64,000 bases of DNA from Monarcha castaneiventris obscurior (lineage: Eukaryota; Chordata; Aves; Passeriformes; Monarchidae): NCBI GenBank assembly GCA_026261815.1, contig JAMPIT010000890.1:9454001-9518000 (forward strand). The letters run 5' to 3'. How positions within the stretch are numbered: the first letter of the stretch is position 1; every line of letters begins with the position of its first letter. The notes under the pieces are model-generated. The model had not been told where the DNA came from, did no database searches, and was given only the letters and a program-made list of their open reading frames with translations. Both the position numbers and the translations under genes were made by a program. This document shows positions 1 to 12,779 of the stretch, one piece after another.

Positions 1-2834
1 TATTTGTGGTTGCAGTTTTGGTCAGCTTCTCTGTGGTTCCAATTTTGATCAGCTCTTCATTGATGAAAGCTGTCATTTTGAAGCACATCACATGATGACA
101 TAGATTAGCTTGCATTGCCCCATCCTGGCTAGAAGTGAAATGGAACTGATGTCTGGCACATGGAAGAGGGATGCACGACCGTAGTGGATGAGGTGCATCA
201 GAGCTTGCTGTACTTTGAAATTTTCAACAAGCCAATAGTAAGCAGTAATAGAGATTTTTAAATTAATGCTCTAATTTACAAATTAGAATAGAAAATCTTT
301 CATTTTGATAGCTGCTAGTCATATTGTAAATTTATTTAAGAATCTTCAGTACTCAACATTTGCAGCTTTTTTCTAAAAGCCAATGCACAATAAGAGGCAA
401 CAGAGATTATGTATGCAGAGCAGACAATCACAGTGGCTATCCTTCAAATCAAGAGAAAGGAGTGGAAAATTACTTGGGCAGGCTTAATGAACAAGTGGAA
501 AGTGGCCCTGTCTCAGAAGAAGTACTGGGGTATTTTCATATGGTTTGTTTGTCAGTCTGTTGGTTTGTTTTCCTTATTCTGAGTCAGAGAGTCTTGTGGG
601 GAATGAAGAAAAAACTGAGGGTGGGGCTGGTGAGTAGGAGAAGCTTTTCATGTATACCATTCATGTCATTGAATGTAGATGGATAGCAAAGTTTTGAATC
701 TTGGAGGGTCTATTTTCCAGACAAATCATGAAAGGGCTGCAGGCCACTAATGACATAAGTTTTGAAGTGGAAACTGCCCTATGTTTAGTAAAAATAGCTG
801 AGAAACACCCTTCCTAGGAAAACAGCGGGAAACTCATATTTAGAAACATATTAGATTTGTGTTTAGGCTCCTGAGAGTGGATATCAGGAATCTCTGTGAT
901 TCCAGGACTCATACATACCACTTCTGCCTGGAACATCCAGCAAAAGTATCACTTGAAGGCTCTCATCTGGAACAGATCTCTGATCACTTGAAGGTCTCAA
1001 TGTGTGGTAGTTTGATGAAATACAGAAGCAGGTCATTGAGACAGCCTGGTGCTTAGGGATGGCTGTGATCAGAGTGCTTCACAGTCCTGCTAAGTTTCCT
1101 TCTGTTTCTGGCACAGTGAATCTCAAGTTCTTTTTCTGTAGAGTGGATAGAGTGGAGCAGCTTCAATGTAAACAATGTAAAAATGTGGACTAGTGGGATG
1201 GGGAAAAAAAAAAAGCAGAGCAGCAGCATCATGGCTGCTGATGTATTGTTCCTAAAGCTTTTAATGTTGTTTTCTTTCCTTGGGTTTTTAAGGAGATGGG
1301 GGTGTGTAAGCATTTTGGGAGGCATAGGAGAATATGAGAGGATGTCTCCTTGCAGCCTGAGTATTTAAGCATTCTTAAAGATTCTTAAGCATTATAAGGA
1401 CAGGAATAGAACACAATCCTCAGTCCCTAGTGTTTGTTATTGGCCAGGCAATTGTCTACTCAGCATGTGTAGGCCGGATATATGAAATACAGGTGTCTTG
1501 CAGGGAATGGAGGTTTCACCACATGGACTAACCTGAGAGCAGATGATTAGGTAGTCAGCAGCTAGCACCTGTCTCCTTTTGAATTCAGCCCTAAACCTAC
1601 TTGTATTTGTTTGGGGGTTTTTCTCCTGTTTCCAATATCAGAAATAGGACTGTGAATTCTGATATCATAAGTCAGAGGACAAGTCTACCTAATGAAATCC
1701 CCCTTTATTTCCAGAAAAATTTCAGAAGCAGCTTTTCATGCTCAGTGTAGGTAACCAAGTGTACTCTTCTCTGAGAATGTGCACCATTGAACTCCTTAGC
1801 TACAGAAAGATAAAGCGGTGCTTTTGAACATTGCTTCTGTCACTTTGATCTCAACGTGAGGTCTATCTCAGTCTCAAATCTCTGTTTTGCTTCTGTGCTC
1901 ATTTCCTTTCTGCTTACAAAGTATGATTTGTTTTGTTTTATAGAATAATTGTCTCCACTACCAATTATGTAATTTAGAAATGTCTTTGTGGTTTTTTGGG
2001 GTTTTTTGTTAGTTTGGTTTCATTTTTGGGTTTGTTTTTTTTTTTTTCTTTTTTTAATTTGAAAGGAACATCTTTTTAAGGATCTATATCTCCTTTACAG
2101 AGGTGTTTTTTGTACTGTACAGATGAGGATTCTGGAAAAGCAGAGATTGTTACTTATACAAAGACATGGAGTTGGCAGTAGTGAACTTGAAAATCCAAAC
2201 AATACTGCCTCTTGCTTTAACAAACCAGTTCCACAGCACAGAGATGTGTCTTTTACTGGAGTTGTAATAGATATGAAAGGTACCACCTAATGCTCTAATC
2301 ACTACCCTGTGAAAGCAAGCAGGACACAATCTGTGGGAACATGAAAGCACGTCAGTTCTGAGTACAAATGTAGCATTCAAACTACAAATTGAGGAAGAGA
2401 TGCTTGTGTTAAAAGCATTGGCAGCAGACATTGCACAAAACAAACCTAATTGCTGGTTTCCAGTGCTATTAAAGGTTTAGAAAAAGTTGGTCTCCAGCTC
2501 TATCAGTCTAATAACTCTCTCCAAATTTCATCCTGCTTTAAAAAGACAACAGTTTGCATCTCAGGCTGAAAGGCAGTTCTTCCAAAACACAGTGTGATTT
2601 CTTATGTTAATTGCATAACTAATACTGAAAATAAATGACACTGCTTTTAATATAGAGATGTTTAACACTGAATTTATGACATTAATGAGCTCAAGACAAG
2701 TAGAAAGACATTTATTTTCTCTTAAGACTCCAAAAGAAAACTTATATTTAGGATACTGTCTTTGACAAAGATCAGGCAAAGACAGTGAACATTTCTATCA
2801 GGTTTCACATGCAGATTGCCATTGTGATTTATAC
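1..2834. other. Non-coding stretch, no gene recognised
   Basis: I see no gene, recognisable repeat or RNA here. Open frames are all under about 110 codons, overlap each other on both strands and show no domain. The only clear local structure is a T-rich, low-complexity tract near 1990-2059. The sequence is AT-rich and looks like ordinary unique avian intergenic or intronic DNA, possibly with repeats too decayed to recognise. Confidence 0.6.
1990..2059. repeat. T-rich low-complexity tract
   Basis: A run of about 70 bases made mostly of T with scattered G, including an uninterrupted T run of about 13 near its right end. It is simple sequence with no clear repeat unit. It could be the degraded A-tail of an old retrotransposed copy on the minus strand, but no body sequence is recognisable beside it. 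Confidence 0.6.
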
Positions 2835-3386
2835 CGTTGAAATTACATCTGAAAGATCATTCAGTAGGCAAAGCAAAAGCTGTGCAAGCAGGCATAGTAA
2901 CAAGGGATTCATTCATCCATCGGCAGGCAGGTGCTCAGCCATCTCCTGGAAAGCAGGGCTCCATCACACTAATTGTTTCTTGGGAAGGCAAATGTCATCA
3001 CCCCTCTTCCTCCTTCTTCACCCAGGTCTTATATGCTGAGCATGATGCCGTATGGTATGGAATATTCCTCTGGTCAATTTGGGTCAGATGTTCTGTGTCC
3101 CCTCCCAGCTTCTTGGGCCTGTCCTGGGCTGGGCCAAAAACTGGACGTTGGTGATTCTTGTGTGCCCCTTCCATCTTAGACTATTCCATGCCATTCCATG
3201 CCATTCCATTCTCCTTGTCCACCCCCACCACAGTTGCAGGTGGGCTGGTACAAGAAGTGGAAAAGGCCTTGGTTTTGGGCAAGCACTGTTCAGTAATACC
3301 GAAAACATCACTGTGTTATCAATCCAAAACATAGCCCCATAGCTCCTGTGAATATGATTAACTCTACCCTAGACAAATCCAGCCCA
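2835..3386 (+). mobile_element. Diverged avian ERVL-like solo LTR
   Basis: This stretch follows, block by block, an avian endogenous-retrovirus LTR that I recognise. In order it has a segment with a TTCATTCATCCATCGGCAGG-type block near 2907-2928, a CATCTCCTGGAAAGCAGGGC block near 2940, a TATA-like TTATATGCTGAGCATGATG near 3029, and a GGTATGGAATATTCCTCTGG block near 3054. After these come a GTGTCCCCTCCCAGCTTCTTG block, and finally CACTGTGTTATCAATCCAAA and CAAAACATAGCCCCATAG near 3310-3340. The 3' end (ATTAACTCTACCCTAG...CCA) matches the usual end of these LTRs and sets the plus orientation. No internal retroviral sequence flanks it, so it is a solo or fragmentary LTR. The left border is approximate, and I did not find a target duplication. 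Divergence suggests an old insertion. Family assignment is from memory. Confidence 0.75.
3181..3211. repeat. Short CCATTCCATG-type tandem repeat inside the LTR
   Basis: About three copies of a 10-bp unit built from the pentamers CCATT and CCATG lie inside the older LTR, between its GTCCCCTCCC block and its 3' block. Related LTRs have no such repeat here as far as I recall, so it probably expanded after insertion. Confidence 0.65.
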
Positions 3387-5454
3387 CCTGAGTGGGAAGA
3401 GAGCTGATGAGACCACTCTGGTCTCACCAACAGTGCTCACAGTTAGCAGATGATGTTTCATGAGCCTTCTAAACATTGTTTAATATCTACTTTGTAGTAA
3501 GTTGCTGTAGTGGGATTTATGTTGCCAAACCTTTATTTTTATCATTATAATCTTGTTTATGCTGACAAATCTCATTTTTGAAGGCTGGTAGTGAGTAGGA
3601 ATGGAGGACAGTCCACTTACCTATATTCCCTTAAAAAGTACAGTAAACAATGAAGTATAAATTCTTTGGGGAGGGGGAGGCAGAGGAAGAAATAGTAGGA
3701 GAACAGGAGAGTAGTCATACTAGAAATTTGAATTTACTTAATGGACACTAAAGCAATGGAAAAATGGAAAAATAAATGTGAACCATGTAGAGATTTTGAA
3801 GATGAATTTTCATAAGGCTTCATTCAATATACTTTCAAATTTACACTGAGTTACCAATATTACTGATGTGAAAGATGGTTTTCTTCTTAAAATATTTTGT
3901 CATAATCTTATGTGTGTCTTCTAACAGATTTTTTTAATACATACTCACAGGAGGGACTCAACCTTCTCAATGTACATGAACTTTAGAGCAGATTTTTTCT
4001 TTGAAGTGGTTAAATCTGTGACCTCTGGTGGTCAGATGGTGCTCTGCATTAAAGACTTTCCAAAGATACCGTTTGTAATGAGGGACATTTTGTATAAATA
4101 TAGGAAAAATATTTGGGGAGTGGAAGTGAGAAGAAAGGAGAAAAAAGGATCCAACTTAGAGAACATGTTCCCAGAAGTTTCTCCATGTGTTGGAGCTGGT
4201 CTGTTTTTTGGATCTGCATCCTTTCCCACCCCATCTTCTTTTCTAACTCTATCAGCCCACTTAGGAAAAGAGTCTCTTTTCATACAAACTCTCAGGTGAA
4301 TTCAGAGACTATCTTGGCCTTAATACAATTAAGTTCCCCTCAGGTTCATCTGCTTAGCAAAACAATATGTAGTTTTATTGAAGTTTGTTGACAGGGAAGT
4401 ACAGAAGTTATTTTCTTTTGCCTGTCATAAGTATTTCTGAGATGGAAACTTCCATAATGGTGTATTCTTCAAAAGAGAGCTCTCTTCTTTTTTCCTTTCC
4501 TTTTTTCTCTTTTCCATTTTTTTTTTTTTTTGTCTTATGCTCCTAATGTTTCACAATGTTTTAAAATAACCTCACAGCACTTACAGAAAAATATGCTTCA
4601 GCAAACCCTTGTTAGAATGTGTTGCTTCTAAACACTTTTACCTGTTCTCAGCCTTCTTTTAAAAGCGTCTAAAAGCCACAGGGAAACACCTTCAATTTTA
4701 GTGTTTTCATATCTTGATCTCTGTGGATGATATTGATGAGGGAGCTGTTCTCAGCTGGTGACTGCTGAAAGCACCATAGTAAGTTAAGAACTGCTTATTT
4801 TTTTTTTTTCATTTCTTTGGCTCCAACACTGAACAGCAATGCATATCTTATTAGAATGAAGTATCATTTAATGCTATGAAAGCCAGAGATTTTTGCAACT
4901 TTCTAGCAGCAAAGAAGATGCAAGACACCTCCAGGATGTGCTTCCAGTGGGCAGTGAGTGGCAAGGGCAGTCGATGTATGAATGTTTATGCATTTAAGTT
5001 GCTCCCAATGTTTTGCTGAAGATACCTTAAATTTTATTTCTTTGGAATCTGTAATATCTGTAGATTTTAAAAAGATCAGAGAGACTGAGTGAAGTTCACT
5101 GAATACAGTATGAAGTTGTGACCCACAATCTCTAAGAAGAAGGTGCTCTTAACTACACTTTTAGAGGTTAATCAAATACTTTCTGGTCTTTCTTTAATGA
5201 TTATTACTATTATTATACATATTTACATTATTAGAAGTCGGAATATAATTAAAAAGGACATCTGCAGAGAAAAATAAGGTTTTTGGTGTTGGTACCTGAT
5301 TGTTTTTGATTGAGAGGACATCAATATATGAATGTAGTGAAAGTCATACGCGAGCAGGCAGATAGAGCAAGTCAGTGTTACAGTGCAGTGTGTTCCCCCT
5401 CGTTTCCATATAAACAAGTTTTTCAGGATTGGCAACAGGTTTTCATTTTGTTTT
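3387..5454. other. Non-coding stretch, no gene recognised
   Basis: This is AT-rich unique-looking sequence with no credible exon, RNA gene or repeat body. Pyrimidine-rich and T-rich tracts lie at about 4481-4533 and 4798-4812. Open frames near 3970-4390 overlap on both strands and show no domain, so I treat them as chance. Confidence 0.6.
4481..4533. repeat. Pyrimidine/T-rich low-complexity tract
   Basis: A CT-rich stretch about 50 bases long ends in a T run of about 17. It is low-complexity sequence with no repeat unit. Polypyrimidine tracts precede splice acceptors, but no AG followed by a plausible exon comes after this one. Confidence 0.6.
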
Positions 5455-5830
5455 CTGTTTTATAGCGTAAGGCTTATCTGGCCTCCATCCCCCTCTGTGA
5501 AGAGCAGACAAAAATCTCCCCGAGCTCTGACTTAGCAGTGGGTCTCCCCAGGCTGTAGTGAGGCCTGCACAGTGCTAGATAAGAAAAGAGTACACTTCAA
5601 ACAGCTTGGCATTAATCAGCCAGCAAGGCTTCAAGCTCAGTGTTAGAGCAAAGGAATGCAGTTCAGAGGCTCGCTTACATTAAATGAAATTAAACCAGAC
5701 AGACTCACTTAATTCGTGCTTTTAAAAAGCTCTTGAAGTGCTGTTTTAAACTAGTTATTTTGTGATGCCACTGAGTGAGGCGGTTAATCTGACTCATCAG
5801 AGAGGGAAAGCAGCAGAGCCCTTGGGATTC
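5455..5830. promoter_or_regulatory. Candidate conserved non-coding element
   Basis: The stretch is free of recognisable repeats and low-complexity runs, and its base composition is more balanced than its flanks. It holds closely spaced motifs typical of developmental enhancers: an exact AP-1 site (TGACTCA at 5790-5796), TTAATCAG, CTTAATTCG and GGTTAATC homeodomain-like cores, and CTAGATAAG with a GATA core. No open frame of coding quality crosses it. The enhancer role is inference from composition and motifs only; cross-species conservation has not been tested. Confidence 0.3.
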
Positions 5831-6394
5831 TTTCAGAGAATTGCTGGACTGGCCTTTGAAACCATTTCCTTATATCTCATTCATACCTTTTCAGCATAAC
5901 GTATTGTATAATCTATTATCTTGAACCAGAAGATTCAGCCCCTCCTTTCATCCCATTGTTACAGTAATCCTTGCAAGGAATGTAGATGGCAGCTCCATTG
6001 CTCTAGGAGGCAACACACGGTCTTTTACTTTGCACCCAGGAACCACTCCTGTGTGATTCAAGGTCAGGGTTGGCCTGTGACTTTAAGGGCAGTGAATGAG
6101 CTGACAGTGAAACTTTACATTGTAATGAGCTCCACATTGTGCTGAGAAAGGACATTGGAGAGTTTGAGGAAATCATTGTAGAAAGCTGGGGAAAAAGTTA
6201 TCCTTTATCCATTTTCCTCATTTTATAAGTCCCTAAAATTAGAAGATAGTCAATATGATCTGTGGCATATTCATGATAATCTACGCTTTTTGAAAACAAC
6301 ATAAGTGGCAAGTGAAAAATAGAGCCTAAAGTTTAAACAGAATGTACCTAGGAAATCCTGTATTGATAGAAATTATTCCAGAATGGTTCTCTAA
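5831..6394. other. Non-coding stretch, no gene recognised
   Basis: Unique-looking AT-rich sequence between two candidate regulatory stretches. I see no exon, repeat or RNA gene. Confidence 0.55.
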
Positions 6395-6620
6395 TAAGTA
6401 TCTCTTTCCTAATTAAGTGATTAGCCAATCACAGCAATCAATTTATGCTAATGATAGGGCTAATAGTGAATTCCCAGTTGGGGTTTAAATCCATGGCTGT
6501 AAGCTCAGAAGCATCTGTTCTAATGATTAAACCATTTGCTGTGTATATATCTGATACTACCTCCATCAGCTAAACTAATGATAACTTAACTGTAGCTCTT
6601 TCACCTTAGGCAGAAAATAA
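6395..6620. promoter_or_regulatory. Homeodomain-motif-rich candidate regulatory stretch
   Basis: TAAT/ATTA-type cores are dense here: CCTAATTAAG and GTGATTAGCC near 6408-6426, a CCAATCA box, ATGCTAATGA, GGCTAATAG, CTAATGATTAAACC and ACTAATGATAAC. The spacing is irregular rather than tandem, so it is not a microsatellite. Such clusters occur in homeobox-responsive enhancers, but AT-rich DNA also makes these cores by chance, so the call is weak. Confidence 0.22.
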
Positions 6621-7554
6621 AGCATCTAAGAGAAAATCTTGTACTGACAAACCCTTCATAGCTATAGGTTTTTGTCACTGTGCTCTTTGAACTATTGCTG
6701 AAGCAAAAGCAGGTCTGCAGTGATTAGAACTGTTTCCTTTCCTCCATCAGAAACAAAGGTCACCTACCAAAATGATGAAGGCTCACACTGAGCATTGAAG
6801 CCTTTCCAGAGCTTGTGTATACTTGCCACTGATGTATGTAGTTGCATTGACAAAATAATAGCCTTAAATACAAATATTCAGGGGATTTGTGGAGGTGGAA
6901 GAAATGTCAGTAGGATGCTGGAGGAGTTCTGTGCGAGTGAGAGGAAAGAGAGCGTTCAATAAGCAATTGCCATCAGATTTTTGTGGTTCCAGGTTTACCA
7001 AAGAAACACTTTAGAAATCAAAATAAATGAACATTTATAACTCTATGAAATGAAAGTAACACTTTTTATCTCTCTGAAGGCCAAATCTAGATCTCGTCCT
7101 CCCATCTGTCTCTTTCCTCTAGTTATTATAATATATTTAGCATTCTTTCAAAAATGAAGCTATTTAAAATAGGATTATATATAGAAGATTATATATAAGA
7201 CAATTGCCTATATATAATGTCCCATCTGTCTTGGAGATTTATGCAATTCTCTTAAGCTATGTTTACTGGCATTTTTTATACCAAGTGGGATTGGTTGGTT
7301 CAGTCTATATCCAATCATCTATTTCTTAGTTTTCACCACAGATGCTTTTTTGGAGAGTGTTAGGTCACCGCTCCACTCTGACATATTGTTTTCAAAATAG
7401 AGCTATTGAAATAAGGTATTGTTGTAAGAAGAAAAATGCAGTTTGGAATATGGTATTAATAGAAAGCAATTTGTCCTTAGAATGTGATTTAATTATGCTA
7501 ATACCTTTTTTTTGTTTAAGTAATGAATTGCATGAAAGAAGGAAATCCAGCATT

Positions 7555-7586
7555 AAAACAAAAACAAAAACAAAAACAAAAACAAA
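7555..7586. repeat. (AAAAAC)n microsatellite
   Basis: Five consecutive near-perfect copies of the hexamer AAAAAC form a short simple repeat. It sits just after A-rich sequence and could be the expanded tail of an unrecognised retrocopy on the plus strand. Confidence 0.8.
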
Positions 7587-8420
7587 CCACAAAAACCCAA
7601 AACTTTACTTCTGAAAGAAGAAAATATTGTACCTCCCAAGCATGTCCTCCTGTGATGTCACATAGAGGAGAGGAGGAGAGTTAATATGGGCCTACTGTAT
7701 TTGGTCTGGCTACAAAGCATTAAAAGAGACCCGAGAATCAGAGCTGAGTATCTTAGGATGACTGCCTTCTGTGTTTCCACTGCAGAATGGCCCATTATCA
7801 TCTGGGCTTTAACTAAGGAATGTTAATCTTTTATTATCTTCATTTCAAAAATTAAGTGAAAATAAAATAAAAGCTTATCAGGATGGCTGAGGGATGAATA
7901 GGCTGATGGAGAATCACAAAGTGGAAGAAGGGAGAAGGAGTTCTAGTAGACAAGGAAAATGTGGCAGAGAAAATATAAGGGAAGTGATGGGAAGGGAACA
8001 GAAAAGCAGAAAAGTTTGTGAGACAGGAGAGGTGCTTCCACACCTCTGTTTCTTAAGTGAAAATTGTCATGTGGTTAGTAAGTGGAACTGACTGTAAAAT
8101 CTGGTAGGGTCAGAGAATGAGAGACAAGCAGGCTTAGACAAAAGCTAGTATATGAAGCACTTTGTCCTGTTCAGTCATTACCCCAGCTTTAGTGTCACAA
8201 ATTGAGATACCTAAGGCGATTCCAAGTCAGACCTGTGCAGCACTCCAGCAGGCTGAAAAAAAGAAAACTGATGGGAACAACATTTAGAAGACTAGAGAAA
8301 GATGTGATAAGAGTGTAGCACTCCAGACAACAATATGAGGCAGGAAAGGGTGTTAATTTTCTTCCATGACAAGCATATTATTTGCTTGCATGTCGTGCAG
8401 AAGAAAGATACAAGGATTTT

Positions 8421-8462
8421 CTTCCCTTCCCTCCCCTCTCATTTCCCCCCCCCTTATTTCCC
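8421..8462. repeat. Polypyrimidine tract with C9 run
   Basis: About 40 bases of C and T with a run of nine C interrupt otherwise mixed sequence. It is low complexity with no repeat unit. Confidence 0.6.
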
Positions 8463-8777
8463 ATTCAGTCATCTGTTCTGCTGTGTGCTGCTCTCTTTGG
8501 TCAGGAATGACCGACCAGCTATTGCCAATTCCAGTCTTCTGGGAGATGCTCTTTCATTGGGCAGCTGTCTTCCCAAAGACAGTGGCATCACCTTCCTAAA
8601 AACCTCTTACTTTGCTGTTCTCAAGGCTGCAGGCTTGAGTTTGTCCCAGAAAGCAATCACCCAGTTGTCACCCAGCGTGCTATCACCATATGCTAACTTG
8701 ATGGGAAGCTGTCTCCAAAGCAAACGGGATTGTCCACTCTAGCAGCCCGTGACTGTGTGGGTGCATATGTGCAGCCA

Positions 8778-8812
8778 TGCAGGTGGTGTCTGTGTGTTGC
8801 AGGTGGTGTCTG
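8778..8812. repeat. 15-bp direct duplication, period 20
   Basis: The word TGCAGGTGGTGTCTG occurs at 8778-8792 and again at 8798-8812, in a GT-rich context. It is a minor local tandem duplication. Confidence 0.7.
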
Positions 8813-11800
8813 AGTGTGCACAAGGCAAGCAGAGTTAGCATGAAATAATTCAGGCGTCAAACAACGGGGAGAGTTCGTTGGGCACATATGCTGTGTGAAA
8901 CCTGGCAGCATTTAATATTTTCCATTTTTACTTACAGAGGATCCAAAGCCCCATAGGTCATAAAAAACCCCCATACAGACAGAAAAGCCCACAAATGAAA
9001 TAACCATGCTTGTGTGTGTTATTGGGGTCAGCCCAATAATTTCAGATATCATGTTTGTGTAAGTGGAAACACTGATTTATTCACATCTAGTCATTCTCAT
9101 TTTCAGCAACTGGGATGAGCTACATCTGGAGGCAGAAACATAATAAAGATTCCCCTGATACTGGTAGTCTGTTTGAGTAGAAACTATTTTAGAGCATTTA
9201 AATGACAGTCTTTTTCAAAGTTGTTAGCTACTAAATCAGCTTAATAGACATGCTTCAAAACTCCACTGGGAATCATCCATCTCTATTCCTCTTTTTTTTT
9301 TTTTTCTTAAGACACAGACACAAATCCTTCTTTAAGAAATATGTAAACACAAGTGAATACCAACATATTCCAGCAGTAATATTTTGCAATTCCCTTGTGT
9401 CACACTGAGGACACTTAATTCATTGGCATTAGTCACATCAGTGAGGCAAGGACAGTAATGGAAGGAAAGTGTAAAAACAACATTTAGGCTTCTGTTTGGA
9501 AATTGAAGGGCAAATCTCCCAAGGCTCTGTGTGGAAATGAAAAGCTTTGCCAGGCTTCTTTTTCTTCTGTTGGATCCAGAATCACTTTTTGTATAATCTT
9601 TTCTTACAAAAGACAAGACCAGTAACAATCATTCTTTCTCTGTGATTTGTGGAATAAGGCAAGAATATAAAATTATGTTGCCTTTCACCTTTATGAGGTG
9701 AATGGGTCAGGACAGATGTCTTGTTTTGTGTTTGCATGTAGACATCTGCCATCCTGCCATGGGAACAGTGCTCCTGAATGGATTCCCAAAACTGGTACAT
9801 TGTACATCTTCTACTGAGGAAAGGCACCACCTTCAGCACATTTCTGCATGTTTTCTCTCTTTATGAGCTTAAAGTGACAGTATTGGAATTGTTGGAAGGA
9901 TTCCCTACTTTTTAAGACGTGCACTCTCCATCAAAAGGAAGCAAGATTATCAAGCTCAGTTTTCTTGTACATTGAACTAATTGTAGTTAAAAGGTAGGGA
10001 TGGTTTTGTTGATGATGGTTGGAACAGGATTTTAAATAGTGACACTTCCTAAAATCCCATCCCTGGATGTGATTTGAATTAGTGACTATCTCCCAGGAGA
10101 GTCTGTATCTCAAGACTGTCTCACATGAGGGGTGGGTTCCCATTCTTCGTGTTACCTTCTGTCTCCAAGTAGCAATAGTAAAAATAGTTGTTGCTGTTGA
10201 ACTACATTGTGCACTACCAGTTCAGTGGTTAATGAACTTTACACCAGCTATTAATAAACAGAGAAATAAGGAGCATAAAATTTCTAAAGTTAAAAATATC
10301 CTAAACATCTTCAAATTCTCAACTGTAAAAGAATTTTCTAATTAGATCATTGGGAAAAAAAAGTGTTGCTATAACTAAAAGGTCTAAGCAAAACTACTAG
10401 CGCTTCTTCCAAAAAATTTTTACAAGTTGATAGATTTGTTTCTTTAGGTTTGTATTTTTTTCAATGTTATCAGAGTAAGACCGGAAAAGAAATTTACCCC
10501 TTTTTCATTACATGGTTCCCACTATGAAAATTATCTTGTTTGCATACAGATTCTAGACCTGTACAGCTGTGGAAAGTTATTGAAGCCAGATTGCCTGATT
10601 TTGGGAAATGCACACGGTTGTCTGGACTATCACACATTGCACAAGTTCCTATGAAGCAGTTGTATGTGATTGGCATGATCCTTACTTGTCATGTTTCTGC
10701 AGAGATTGGTGATTATGATGTGCAAATGATGTAGTAGAGGACATAAATCAGAGCTGTATGTACATGCAGGCAACAGAGTTACACCCTGTCCTAAATTATG
10801 ATCTTTGTAAGAAGTGCTGACAATAGTCTGAAGTCAGTCAAGGACCTTGATACTGGTTTTTATGCAGAAGGTGTGCAATTAGTATGGTGAAGGCAGTGGC
10901 AGAAAAACTGCCAAGTGAGGAAAATATAATGAGGCCTCACTGATGCCTATTGCATCCTCTGAGAAGTTGAGCTTCTGTAACAGTAGAAACATCCCCGACG
11001 GGAAAGGTAGAGGCAACCCCAGAACTGGTCTGAACTCTGGAAGGGAAATCTGTGGTTCAGAGTTCACTGTGCATTTGGAAATCTGGGCTTCTTTCTGGCA
11101 GTGAAATAGAATTTGATTCTTCACATAGCAGCAAGATATATACATTTACAGAGCTGGAAAAATGCATGGGAATCCTGAATGACAGGAATTTTGAAGGAAA
11201 ATTTGCAGTGAAAGCAGTCATTTAATTGAACAGAAGTTGAGCTGGTAGGAGCTTTTCATTTAATGTGAGATTCTTTTCTAAACATCTACTTTGAAAAGGC
11301 ATGTAGCTGTTGCCTCTCAGATAAATTGGACTAGTGTTTTGATGCCACACATTTTTATGCACCACTGGAGCAGAAATGAAAGCTGTCAATAATAAGCTTG
11401 GCCATACAGGTGCACGCCCACTTACATTCTAATCTTTATAAAAACCTATTCCATACTTCACTGCTGGGAGGTGAAACTAGTGACAGAAAACATATGAGCC
11501 TTCCAGAGCCTGTGCGCTACAACTCACATTTCCTCTTATCAGGGAAGAAATTCTATTTTTTTTTATATTCTAAGAACAGAGAAAAAAAGAGTTCAACTAT
11601 TAACACATTCAGTGTTCCTGTCAGTGCCAGACTTCTGCACTGGAGGACTTTGGTGTGACAAGAAATCAAAAGCTATTGTTCTCTGGCAGTCCTGCCTCTT
11701 GTTCATTCTGCTTCAATGAAAGAGAAAAGAATGTAAAAAGTGGCCACTTCTGCAAGTGTGCAAACAGTGCAACTCATTGGCAGTAGGTTTGTAGCTGGGA

Positions 11801-12779
11801 TTCAATATAGGCACCAAAGCTAGGGCCAGCCAACACTTGGCATGTTTGTTTATGTACATTATATACTCTGGAAACATATGGTCCTTGTAGTTTGTTGCTT
11901 TCTGAAGGGACTGGCTTGTGCTCTTCCAGAATTAGATGAAAGCATATGATCACAGAGGAACACAGATTGTGACAGACAATCACAGATATGGGATTGACAC
12001 AGATTCCAGTTCCACAGGGTGTGTGAAATGCACCTTCCCTCCATAAATCACCAGAGTTTAAATCTACTGAACCTTCCTCTTAAAGAAATACGTATTTGAA
12101 AATGTAATTACCATGGGGTTTAGTGGTTGTTGTACTATTATTTGCATGAAGCTGACTTGAAGTACCTTGTGCGTTTCATTTTCATGTGAATTATGTTGTC
12201 ATGTGTGGTCCTTGGAGGGCAAGTGAAGTCCCCTCAACTTCCCACTGGAAGTCTTTCTTTCAGTAGTATTTCTAGCCCTTAAATGATACTAGATGTCAGG
12301 CTTAAAAATTATAGAATTGTGCATAAAGGTAGATGTAAAGGGAGGGCCATCCTCTTCTCTTGGGAGTTACACGAGATGTGATTATTGATAAAATTTCACA
12401 TACTTGTAACGCTTTTAAAACAATATATGGAAATAAGAACCACAGCCTCTCGCCTTCTGTTTAAAAAGAAAAAAAATGGGGTTTTAAGGGGATGTAGGAG
12501 CACAAAATAATTTCTAGTGTGAGTGATACAGTAATTTCAAGAGTTATTTTGAATTTCTGCATTGTCCCTACAGAAGGGGTTATTTGCAGAGGGGGTTTCA
12601 AGGGGCTCAGTGTGTGAGTACATACTCCATGAATATGTGTATGGACACAGCTGGCCTCCCACACGTTTGTCCAGATACACAGTAACTCTGCAGCCTGGGC
12701 TTTAAATGAATGAGCTGAATGAGGCCTTTTCAATGGGTGTGTTTGATATTTAAGTGTTTCTGTTTTTTTTTTTTTTACC

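Larger units (their letters stand above)
6621..12779. other. Non-coding stretch with minor simple repeats
   Basis: Six kilobases without a supported gene. It contains an AAAAAC hexamer array (7555-7586), a pyrimidine-rich tract (8421-8462) and a short tandem duplication TGCAGGTGGTGTCTG (8778-8812, period 20). Open frames reach about 135 codons around 8335-8742, but that frame crosses the pyrimidine tract and shows no domain. No CR1 or LTR sequence is recognisable. Confidence 0.55.

Noticed and set aside
2835..3342. Several overlapping frames of 68-105 codons
   Set aside because: All lie inside the ERVL-like LTR, which is non-coding in this family.
8335..8742. 135-codon plus-strand open frame
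   Set aside because: It crosses a polypyrimidine tract, has a second overlapping frame, no domain and no splice or promoter context.
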